Of a DNA stretch of 64,000 bases, positions 1-10,100 are shown in pieces. The notes under the pieces are model-generated. The model was not told the origin of the DNA, ran no database searches, and saw nothing but the letters and a program-made list of their open reading frames with translations. Numbering within the stretch: position 1 is the stretch's first letter; every line of letters begins with the position of its first letter. The stretch is taken from contig NC_092122.1 in assembly GCF_045679555.1 (NCBI RefSeq), positions 12,203,043 to 12,267,042 of the forward strand, read 5' to 3'. This DNA is from Salvelinus alpinus. Lineage: Eukaryota; Chordata; Actinopteri; Salmoniformes; Salmonidae. The translations under genes were made by a program, and so were the position numbers.

Positions 1-2
1 AG

Positions 3-110
3 CGTGTCAACGGGAACGCCGCTCATCCTCCTGCTGCAACACCGTTTCTCATCCCTGAGGATGTACCGGAGATCTGGGATGTGTTGCTGCCGCATTGTCA
101 TGACGACTAA
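3..110 (+). CDS. Possible C-terminal exon of an unidentified plus-strand gene (5' end outside window)
   Basis: The frame is open from the first bases of the window to a TAA at 108-110. It encodes about 35 residues ending in PEDVPEIWDVLLPHCHDD. The composition (acidic, tryptophan, proline, ending in HCHDD) looks like a genuine protein tail, and an AATAAA lies about 165 bases downstream at 274-279. The family is not recognised. The gene would be convergent with asb13. Short open frames occur by chance, so this is tentative. Confidence 0.35.
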   Translation, partial: RVNGNAAHPPAATPFLIPEDVPEIWDVLLPHCHDD

Positions 111-273
111 AATGCTGGTGAATTGTCCACAGATAGTATTGCAGAGTGGACAGGATCAGCTGCCAAAGTCACTTCCTCTCCTCCATTTCTTTTCTCCTCT
201 CCCCCTCTTCCTCATTTTCCCTGAGGGCCTCATTTGTCTTTCATGTAGGTTTACAAGATATGGGAGTTCAAGG

Positions 274-279
274 AATAAA
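274..279 (+). promoter_or_regulatory. Candidate polyadenylation signal AATAAA
   Basis: AATAAA lies about 165 bp after the stop of the frame ending at 110, a normal distance for a 3' UTR. The rest of 111-558 is AT-rich, with no recognisable gene; it probably holds the two convergent 3' UTRs of this transcript and of asb13. Confidence 0.35.
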
Positions 280-558
280 CTGTATGTAAAAGTCCACATT
301 AAAACCTCCTATGCTTCTGTTCTTTAAATATGTATCTAATGTGTTAATATGGCACACATTCTGAAGACAAGAAAAAAAGTGCTCCGCTTAAAAACACTGT
401 TGGTTTGGAAACCTGTGCTTTGCTGTATGCATATTATTTTTATGCATCTAATCTAGTGGCATCTAAGGTTCAGACTGTAGCATTATGATAATTGTGATGT
501 TTTACAGAAAGGTTTCAATGTCTGAGCTTCCTTTCTTCTCCTTAGTAAGATAATGGTG

Positions 559-3500
559 TCAGTGGTAACAGAGGAAGCTAATGATTTGCTTTGGTATGTC
601 CAGTTGAACTACGACCTCCAGAGCTCTGATACCCAGCATCGTCCTCAGGGTCACTCTGCTCAGCTGCTGCAGACTCAATGGAGTGCCTACAGGTAGACAA
701 CCGCAAAGGTTTATGGGAGATGTAGTCTCTAGCCACAATATATAGAACACAGGAATAGAGTACTCAAGTGTCAATACACAGTCAGAGATATGGGTCCTAT
801 TTAGTATCTTTAAAGACTGGAGCTTTTGAGCAGGGATATTATGTTGACGTTTGCTTTTATAACCCAACAATAGGACTCAATGAGTAGAGCAAATGTTTAA
901 AACTGTATGTCACAATGTCCTTGCACTTCATGAAATAAAGTTAATATTTTTCCTTACAAGAGGTGTCTGTGTCTGATGCCTAGGATACTGTTGCTGTGTG
1001 GCTTCTCACACAGACCTGGTCTCACATTCCACGAGTGGCTCTGTGGCAGAGGAATCTGTCTGGGTTTGGGTCTCATCGTCAGTTACTGACAGCTAGCTAA
1101 GCTGAATGTTATAGACCGGTACTAATTTAATCAGCCTCCTGGAACGTGAGCAGGATAGACATTAACTTGAGGGAAAGGACAGATGGACTTAGCCTATGTT
1201 CAAAATACTGGAGAAATATCTTTCTGACGTAAGAAGCAATACCGGACAAGTATCGTCAGGGGTTAAAGTAAGATAGTACGGTCCGGTATTGCTTCCTAAA
1301 AAAAGACAGATGGGATACGCCGTACCGGTAAATCATGAGCCTATCACAACAATTAAAACAAAATGACAAGACAACTGTAGGCTTTTACAACATTATTTAT
1401 CATGACCACGTCAGCCGCATGAAAAATGGACTTGAAATTGGGAGGCATATTATAGACACTCCACAATGTGGTGTGGTTCGAGGAGAACACTGACATTTTT
1501 CCAAGGCAGAGATGACTGGCCAAGACTGACGCGCACGGACATCAATTCAGGCTATAAGTGTAGGCAGAATGACAATCGCAGAATGTCATTACACTTTGTG
1601 TTTTAACAGATGTTTCTTTCCATTCATCAAATGGTTGGGGCACAGAGCACTGTTTGGCTGTTGGAATTCATTTGTGAGTGGACAAACGTGCGCGTGGAGC
1701 CTACATGAGCCTTTTATGGTTTGACATCAGATGAAAACATCATGACTGGTTGTGTTTATGCAACATTAAAAGGTAATACATTTTAGTTAAGTTAAATGAC
1801 AAATCTGTACTACTAGAACCACAGAGATCCTATTAAATTAAGCTAAGGACCCTGGGACTAAATATCTCCCTCTGCAACTGGATCGTGGACTTCCTGACGG
1901 GCCGCCCCCCAGGTGGAAAGGGTAGGCAACAACACGTCTGCCACGCTGATCCTCAACACTGGGGCGCCTCAGGGGTGTGTACTTAGTCCCCTCCTGTACT
2001 CCCTGTTCACCCACGACTGCGTGGCCAAACACGACTCCAACACCATCATTAGGTTTGCTGACGACACAACAGTGGTAGGCCTGATCACCGACAACGATGA
2101 GACGGCCTATAGGCAGGAGGTCAGAGAACTGGCAGTGTGGTGCCAAGACAACAACCTCTCCCTCAATGTGAGCAAGACTAATGAGCTGATCGTTGACTAC
2201 AGGAAAAGGCAGGTCGAACAGGCCCCCATTAACATCAACGGGGCTGTAGTGGAGCGGGTCGAGTTTCAAGTTCCTTGGTGTCCACATCACCAACAAACTA
2301 TCATGGTCCAAACACACCAAGACCGCCTGGTACGGCAAATGCTCGGCATCTGACCGTAAGGCGCTACAGAGGGTAGTGTGTACGGCCCAGGACCTATAAA
2401 ATAGGCGGTGTCAGAGGAAAGCCCATAAAATTATCAGAGACTCCAGTCACCCAAGTCATAGACGGTTTTCTCTTCTACCGCACAGCAAGTGGTACCGGAG
2501 CGCCAAGTCTAGGACCAAAAGGCTCCTTAACAGCTTCTACCCCCAAGACATTAGACTGCTGAACAATTAATCAAATGGCCACCGGACTATTACATTGACG
2601 ACCCCCGCTCCATTTATTTTGTACACTGCTGCTACTCGCTGTTTATTATCTATGCGTAGTCACTTCACCCCCACCTAGATGTACAAAGTAACTCAACTAA
2701 CCTGTACCCCCGCACACTGACTCGGTACCGGTACCCCCCTGTATATAGCCTCATTATTGTTATGTTCTTGTGTTACTTTTTATTATTTTTTACTTTAGTT
2801 TATTTGGTAAATATTTTCTAAACTCTTCTTGAACTGCACTGTTGGTTAAGGTCTTGTAAGTAAGCATTTCACGGTAAGGTCTACACTTGTTGTACTCGGC
2901 GCATGTGACAAATAAAGTTTGATTCGATTTGAAATTAATATGGATGCTACTTTATATGTCATTCTATAATTAGGCCCGTAAAAAAAGGAGGCCCGTGCCA
3001 GGAAGAAATTAAATCTACCTTGACCCGAGTATTGTGTACCAATTAAGAAGTGTTCAAACAGCTGTTTTTGATGGGTTCAACATTATCAAGTTATTATTTT
3101 AATTCTTTTTTACTTTTCCACTACCTGTAACTTTTGATCCTGAAAAATTAGCAATGGGCACCACCTACTGGTGACATTGTGACATTGCTTAGAAATCCAC
3201 AAAAAACATATGGGTACATGTCTATTGCTTATAACTGGTAAGTGTAGTTTAAAAATCTCTCTCACACTGACACTTACTTTCATAAAACTCTAAGCAGAGT
3301 GCAGCAGGAGAACCAGGTTCGATGTAGTCAATGGGCTTCTTATCGTTTTTGTCTTTGGCGTAGATGTTCGCCCCAAACTCCACCAGCATGTCGATCATGT
3401 CTGCACTCTTCACTTTAGCAGCATGGTGCAGGGCCGTCTTGTGCAGCCGAGCATAATTCACTTTGGCACCTGAGGAAACAAATGACACACAAAGGAGGTT

Positions 3501-4742
3501 ATTAATAAAGGTTCACCTCAGAGTTGGGAACTCAAATCCAGGGTTTTATTCTCTATTCAGGTCTATCTTCATTGTGTTCTTCTTCTTCAAAATCAAATAA
3601 TTTGTTGTTAGATAGTGCTATTCTCTAACGCTCACCTGCGTTGAGTAGTGCCTTGACACAGTCTGTGTGGTCGTTGGCACATGCCACATGAAGTGGGGTC
3701 CCATAGTACAGGTCATATGCCTCCAGACTGGCACCTTTAGCGATCATGATCTTCACAACATCAGCATTACCTGAGACACAAGTACAGACCGTCACAAGTT
3801 CTCAAACAATCGTGATGCACGCTCATCCTACACCTCACACTTACCCCCCATGCAGGCTTCGTGTAGGGGTGAGGTGGTCCGGGAAGAGAGGGTGGGGTTC
3901 ACTTTGGCCCCATGCTCCAGCAGCATCCGTACACAGTCAAAGCTCCCGACCGAGCAGGCCTCACACAGAGGGGTGCTACCATCCGTGTTACGGGCATCCA
4001 CCTACAGGACAACACAGCCATTATATGTATGTATATATCCTGATTAACTATAAATAACACATTACTTTCTCTTCTGTTGATCTTTAACCTGTGTTGAATC
4101 TGGGTCACACCTTTCTCCTGTGATATGACTAGAGTGTTTGTTGACAATCCTGTCTTCTTCTATGCCTAACCTACCTCATTTATTGACGTTATTTCTCTTA
4201 TCTCTCTCAACTTAGTGACAGTCTCACCTGTGCTCCAGCATCCAGTAGCAGCCTGACACACTGGGTCTGCCCCCTTTCACATGCCTCATGGAGGGGGGTG
4301 ATAGAGTCCACAGCCACTATGTTGACGGAGGCTCCGCTCTGGATGAGTTTCTGCAGCTGGGCAGCATGTCCCTCGGAGGCCGCCTTGTGCACCTCGGTCC
4401 TCTCCGACCAGCAGCCTGGGGCAAGCCACACAGTCATCAGCCAGAGCAAACAGCAAGAGAATACCTATTGCTACATAATCAGCCGGCGCTAGGTGAGTGC
4501 ATGCTAGATAATCTCTTGTGTTGACATCACATTTTGCCATCGTAAACCTTTACTTGACAATCGATATGGACTAAAACACAACATGGCACGTATGTAACTG
4601 ATTTACGTTGCTGTTATATCATGAACACATGCTTGCTAGCTATGACATGCAGTAACCAAATACAATTTCAAGGAGCCGAAATGCTTTTATACGCACCTAT
4701 GTCTCCAAAGAAGTATGGTCTGGCAGTTTCAACCTCCATCAT
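559..4742 (-). CDS. asb13: Ankyrin repeat and SOCS box protein 13 (intact tandem copy A)
   Basis: ASB13 is a substrate-recognition subunit of Cullin5-Elongin B/C ubiquitin ligases: ankyrin repeats bind the target and the C-terminal SOCS box docks Elongin B/C and Cul5. Six coding exons can be read on the minus strand: 4697-4742, 4228-4415, 3845-4001, 3636-3770, 3278-3469 and 559-686. All have GT/AG ends and compatible phases, giving 846 bp, 281 residues (human ASB13 is 278 as recalled). The start reads [16 protein letters not shown]. Ankyrin units include [37 protein letters not shown] and [13 protein letters not shown]. The SOCS box begins [19 protein letters not shown]. Exon lengths 157, 135 and 192 match those of copy B. 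A Rex1-like LINE sits in intron 5. No lesion is seen. Its promoter region must lie between 4743 and the 3' end of copy B. The family is clear; the exact start (4742 or 4739) is not. Confidence 0.92.
1233..1295. repeat. 15-bp perfect inverted repeat (hairpin)
   Basis: GAAGCAATACCGGAC at 1233-1247 is the exact reverse complement of 1281-1295, with a 33-nt spacer. It lies in asb13 intron 5, in a stretch (687-1812) where nothing else is recognised. Confidence 0.6.
1813..2935 (+). mobile_element. 5'-truncated Rex1/CR1-like LINE fragment
   Basis: It encodes part of a reverse transcriptase: [20 protein letters not shown] followed by the catalytic-box region [11 protein letters not shown] (frame at 1913-2353). 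A degraded C-terminal part, a 3' UTR and a tail of AATAAAGTTTGATTCGATTTG type follow. It belongs to the same family as the longer copy at 36.2-39.0 kb. The N-terminal endonuclease is absent and the frame shifts after about 2270. It lies in asb13 intron 5, opposite in orientation to the gene. Confidence 0.85.
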
Positions 4743-4878
4743 TTGGTCAAATCCCGTTTTATGTTGAAAAACTGTAAATTACGTCCTGCGAGAAGTAAAC
4801 AAACACATTTGAGCTGTGTACATGCGGCACTGACACATCACGTGACTGGTTTTGACATGACCTCTGATGGATTTAAGG

Positions 4879-4897
4879 GCATGCTGGGAGTTGTAGT
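4879..4897 (-). promoter_or_regulatory. ZNF143/THAP11-type promoter motif upstream of asb13 copy A
   Basis: The minus strand reads ACTACAACTCCCAGCATGC, the classic vertebrate ZNF143 (Staf)/THAP11 promoter element, about 140 bp upstream of the asb13-A start codon and in the gene's orientation. A matching core lies at a similar distance upstream of copy B. The motif is seen directly; its function is inferred. Confidence 0.7.
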
Positions 4898-5238
4898 ACA
4901 AATGTTTTGTCAAAATGTTCATATTACTGCAAAAGTAGAGGACTGACATTGTTTGGCTTTATTTTCCCTAACCATGCTAAAACAAGCTTTCATCTCTATA
5001 AAATATTATAACATCATTGTTGCAGGCCTTCTTGAAATGTATTTTACAATGTATTGTTACTGCTTATAACATAGTAATCCATCACATCATATTTTATGTG
5101 TGTCCCACAGTAAACAAAACATATGCAGAAGATGAGATGTGTCCCAACTTAGTATTCAAGCTTTTTCCTTTTCCTGATATTCCTTTGGGAATCCATCCAT
5201 GAGTCAGTTCATAAGGCGGCATCAGCACCCCTCATGTC

Positions 5239-6980
5239 TCAGAGAATGTAGCTGATGGTACGTTGAGATATGTCCAGTTGACCTATGACCTCCAGAGCTC
5301 TGGTACCCAGCAACAACCTCCAGAGCTCTGGTACCCAGCAACGTCCTCAGAGCCACTCTGCTAAGTTGCTGCAGACTCAGAAGAGTACCTAGAGATAACC
5401 AGACAGCCACAATGACAAAAGTCACAAGGGATGGAATCACAAATGGAAAATATTATTGCCTCTAGACTTACTTTCATAATACTGTAAGCATTGTTCAGTG
5501 GGAGAGCCAGGCTTGGTGTAGTCTATGGGCTTATTGTTGTCGTTGTCTGTGACATACACATTGCCTCCAAAGTCCACCAGTAACTCAATCATGTCCACCA
5601 TCTCTACTCTGGCAGCATGGTGGAGAGCCGTCTCATGGAACTTAGCTGCATTCACCTTGGCACCTGAACAGAAAACACATTCTGTTTACAGTCGATACTT
5701 ACATTTTCTCAGGAAAATGTGGCTTTGTGGCAGATTTGTGAATGAAATTCTACAGTGTCCGCCCAGCATAACAAATACTTGTATGTAAAACGTATTCATA
5801 AACACTGTATGGCCATACAGAGCCATTGATATGAATACAGCAGTCGCCTGAGACAATGTTTTCCTCTTTGTCCCCATCCTCACCTGCTTTGAGCAGCACC
5901 CTGGCACAGTCCACATGCTCCGTGGCACAGGCAGCATGTAGCGGGGTACCGAACTGGAGGTCAAAGGCCTCTAGCAAGACTCCATGCGCTATCATTAGCT
6001 TCGCTATATCTGCATTACCTACAGTATATAGACGGATACAAAATGGTTTCATTAGATATGAAGTTCTCACACACATCTATACACATATGGTGCATCCTCC
6101 TCACACCCACCCCTTCTCTTGCACTCCTACTTCACTCACCCTAGTGCTACCCCTTATCGCCTTACCTCTTCCTCCAGTCCTCTTACCTCTCCTTCTCCTG
6201 TTAAAACATATTCCACTAGTCTCTTCCCTCCTATCCTGGTCAGTCTTCCCTCTCCTGCCCTGTTTTCTCCCTCCTCCAGTCCACCTGACCCTGCCTTATC
6301 ACTATTTCCCCAGTCATATACCCCCTCATCATTCCCCAGTCTTACCCTTTATGCAGGCCGCGTGCAGGGGAGAGGCAGTGAGTGCTGTGAGGGAGGGGTT
6401 GACTTTGGTTCCATGTTCCAGCAGCATCTTTGCACAGTCCAGGCTCCCCGCAGCACAGGCGTTACAGAGAGGAGTGCTACCATGGATGGTCCTCATGTCC
6501 ACCTGGGGGAGAGGGGGTAAAGAGGAAGGTATGAAGAGATAGGCGGAGGGGGACCACTACTGGTACACATGCTCTAGGTGTATTGGTGTCTCTTGCTACA
6601 GCTCTATATATTTAGCCCTACTGTAGCTGCCTCACCTGAGCCCCTGCATCTAGTAGCAGTCGGGCAAAGTTTGGATGTCCCTGGATGCATGCGTCATGGA
6701 GAGGAGTGATGTTGTCTACTGTCACCATGTTTACAGATGCGCCACCCTCAATCAGCTGTTTCACCTGAAGGGCCCTGTCTAAGGACCCGCCTCATGAAAC
6801 GCGGTTTGGTCTGCCCAAAACCCTAGTAGGAAGGGGAGAGGCTCTGGCACAAACGCGACCTCCTGCGTATTTACGCTTTGGTTGCGCAATTATGCGTTCA
6901 TCCAATGAACATTGTTGGGCAATGAATAAAAGCAAAACAATATTTCCAAAGTTAGAACGCTGTGGCGCTGTCATTTCCAT
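5239..6980 (-). pseudogene. asb13: asb13 tandem copy B, probably disabled
   Basis: This is a second ASB13-like gene just upstream of copy A, on the same strand. Exons: 6636-6822, 6346-6502, 5884-6018, 5472-5663 and the SOCS-box exon from 5388 down to 5239 (original stop). Ankyrin text is well preserved, for example TVDNITPLHDACIQGHPNFA, FGTPLHAACATEHVDC and LHETALHHAARVEMVD. A first exon may be the frame from 6980 (MEMTAPQRSNFGNI), but its 5' splice site is poor. There are two lesions. Exon 2 is 187 bp against 188 in copy A, and the frame breaks near 6787. A 28-bp tandem duplication at 5288-5343 shifts the SOCS-box C-terminus, replacing the expected ending ISYIL with unrelated residues to a stop at 5222. 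It is probably a pseudogene, although sequencing errors could produce the 1-bp change. Confidence 0.75.
5288..5343. repeat. 28-bp tandem duplication inside the asb13-B SOCS-box exon
   Basis: Bases 5288-5315 and 5316-5343 are adjacent copies of a 28-bp unit (27 of 28 bases identical) beginning ACCTCCAGAGCTCTGGTACC. Copy A carries only one unit. Because 28 is not a multiple of three, the duplication changes the reading frame in the last third of the SOCS box. Confidence 0.9.
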
Positions 6981-7113
6981 TATTGCAGGATTTTTTATTG
7001 TGAAATATTAGCGTGACAGAAATCAAAATCAACATGGGTGGACTGGGTTTATTTATAGGAACAGGGTCCATGTGACGATATATGTTACGATAAGGACAGG
7101 GAAGCCGCATAGG

Positions 7114-7131
7114 CTTCTGGGAGTTGTAGTT
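7114..7131 (-). promoter_or_regulatory. ZNF143/THAP11-type motif upstream of asb13 copy B
   Basis: The minus strand reads AACTACAACTCCCAGAAG, sharing the ACTACAACTCCCAG core with the site upstream of copy A. It is about 135-150 bp upstream of the candidate copy-B start at 6980. The LINE at 7143-12725 begins only about 12 bp beyond it, so the rest of the original upstream region has been displaced by about 5.6 kb. Confidence 0.6.
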
Positions 7132-7142
7132 CTAAGCTTGAG

Positions 7143-10100
7143 ATCAAATCAAATCAAATGTATTTATATAGCCCTTCGTGCATCAGCTGATATCTCAAAG
7201 TGCTGTACAGAAACCCAGCCTAAAACCCCAAACAGCAAGCAATGCAGGTGTAGAAGCACGGTGGCTAGGAAAAACTCCCTAGAAAGGCCAAAACCTAGGA
7301 AGAAACCTAGAGAGGAACCAGGCTATGAGGGGTGGCCAGTCCTCTTCTGGCTGTGCCGGGTGGAGATTATAACAGAACATGGCCAAGATGTTCAAATGTT
7401 CATAAATGACCAGCATGGTCAAATAATAATAATCACAGTAGTTGTCGAGGGTGCAGCACCTCAGGAGTAAATGTCAGTTGGCTTTTCATAGCCGATCATT
7501 AAGAGTATCTCTACCGCTCCTGCGGTCTCTAGAGAGTTGAAAACAGCAGGTCTGGGACAGGTAGCACGTCCGGTGAACAGGTCAGGGTTCCATAGCCGCA
7601 GGCAGAACAGTTGAAACTGGAGCAGCAGCACGGCCAGGTAGACTGGGGACAGCAAGGAGTCATCATGTCAGGTCGTCCTGAGGCATGGTCCTAGGGCTCA
7701 GGTCCTCCGAGAGAGAGAAAGAAAGAGAGAAAGAGAGAATTAGAGAGAGCATACTTAAATTCACACAGGACACCGGATAAGACAGGAGAAGTACTCCAGA
7801 TATAACAAACTGACCCTAGCCCCCAGACACATAAACTAATGCAGCATAAATACTGGAGGCTGAGACAGGAGGGGTCAGGAGACACTGTGGCCCCATCCGA
7901 TGATACCCCCGGACAGGGCCAAACAGGAAGGACATAACCCCACCCACTTTCCCAAGGCACAGCCCCCACACCACTAGAGGGATATCTTCAACCACCAACT
8001 TACCATCCTGAGACAAGCCCGAGTATAGTCCACAAAGATCTCCGCCACGGCACAACCCAAGGGGGGGCGCCAACCCAGACAGGAAGATCACGTCAGTGAC
8101 TCAACCCACTCAAGTGACGCACCCCTCCTAGGGACGGCATGAAAGAGCACCAGTAAGCCAGTGACTTAGAGGCAGAGAATCCCAGTGGAGAGAGGGGAAC
8201 TTGGGCTTGACAGCAAGGGCGGTTCGTTGCTCCAGAGCCTTTCCGTTCACCTTCACACTCCTGGGCCAGACTACACTCAATCATAGGACCTACTGAAGAG
8301 ATGAGTCTTCAATAAAGACTTAAAGGTTGAGACCGAGTCTGCGTCTCTAACATGGGTAGGCAGACCATTCCATAAAAATTGAGATCTATAGGACAAAGCC
8401 CTGCCTCCAGCTGTTTGCTTAGAAATTCTAGGGACAATTAGGAGGCCTGCGTCTTGTGACCGTAGCGTACGTGTAGGTATGTACGGCAGGACCAACTCGG
8501 AAAGATAGGTAGGAGCAAGCCCATGTAACGCTTTGTAGGTTAACAGTAAAACCTTGAAATCAGCCCTTGCCTTAACAGGAAGCCAGTGTAGGGAGGCTAG
8601 CACTGGAGTAATATGATCAAATTTTTGGGTTCTAGTCAGGATTCTAGCAGCTGTATTTAGCACTAACTGAAGTTTATTTAGTGCTTTATCCGGGTAGCCA
8701 GAAAGTAGAGCATTGCAGTAGTCTAACCTAGAAGTAACAAAAGCATGGATTAATTTTTCTGGATCATTTTTGGACAGAAAATTTCTAATTTTTGCAATGT
8801 TACGTAGATGGAAAAAAGCTGTCCTTGAAACAGTCTTGATATGTTCGTCAAAAGAGAGATCAGGGTCCAGAGTAACGCCGAGGTCCTTCACAGTTTTATT
8901 TGAGACGACTTTACAACCATCAAGATTAATTGTCAGATTCAACGGAAGATCTCTTTGTTTCTTGGGACCTAGAACAAGCATCTCTGTTTTGTCCGTGTTT
9001 AAAAGTAGAACGTTTTCAGCCATCCACTTCCTTATGTCTGAAACACAGGCTTCTAGCGAGGGCAATTTTGCGGCTTCACCATGTTTCATTGAAATGTACA
9101 GCTGTGTGTCATCCGCATAGCAGTGAAAGTTAACATTATGTTTTCGAATGACATCCCCAAGAGGTAAAATATATAGTGAAAACAATAGTGGTCCTAAAAC
9201 GGAACCTTGAGGAACACCGAAATGTACAGTTGAGGACAAACCATTCACAGAGACAAACTGATATCTTTCCGACAGATAAGATCTAAACCAGGCCAGAACT
9301 TGTCCGTGTAGACCAATTTGGGTTTCCAATCTCTCCAAAAGAATGTGGTGATCGATGGTATCAAAGGCAGCACTAAGGTCTAGTAGCACGAGGACAGATG
9401 CAGAGCCTCGGTCTGACGCCATTAAAAGGTCATTTACCACCTTCACAAGTGCAGTCTCAGTGCTATGATGGGGTCTAAAACCAGACTGAAGCATTTTGTA
9501 TACATTGTTTGTCTTCAGGAAGGCAGTGAGTTGCTGCGCAACAGCTTTTTCTAAAGATTTTGAGAGGAATGGAAGATTCGATATAGGCCGATAGTTTTTT
9601 ATATTTTCTGGGTTTGGCTTTTTCAAGAGAGGCTTTATTACTGCCACTTTTAGTCAGTTTGGTACACATCGGGTGGATAGAGAGCCGTTTATTATGTTCA
9701 ACATAGGAGGGCCAAGCACATGAAGCAGCTCTTTAAGTAGTTTAGTTGGAATAGGGTCCAGTATGCAGCTTGAAGGTTTAGAAGCCATGATTATTTTCAT
9801 CATTGTGTCAAGAGATATAGTACTAAAACACTTAAGTGTCTCTCTTGATCCTAGGTCCTGGCAGAGTTGTGCAGACTCAGGACAGCTGAGCTTTGGAGGA
9901 ATATGCAGATTTAAAGAGGAGTCCGTAATTTGCTTTCTAATGATCATGATCTTTTCCTCAAAGAAGTTAATGAATTTTTTACTGCTGAAGTGAAAGCCAT
10001 CCTCACATGGGGAATGCTGCTTTTTAGTTAGCTTTGTGACAGTATCAAAAATACATTTTGGATTATTCTTATTTTCCTCGATTAAGTTGGAAAAATAGGA

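Noticed and set aside
5856-6542. 228-residue plus-strand frame rich in Pro/Leu/Ser
   Set aside because: It is an antisense shadow of asb13-B exons 3 and 4 plus a C/T-rich intron.
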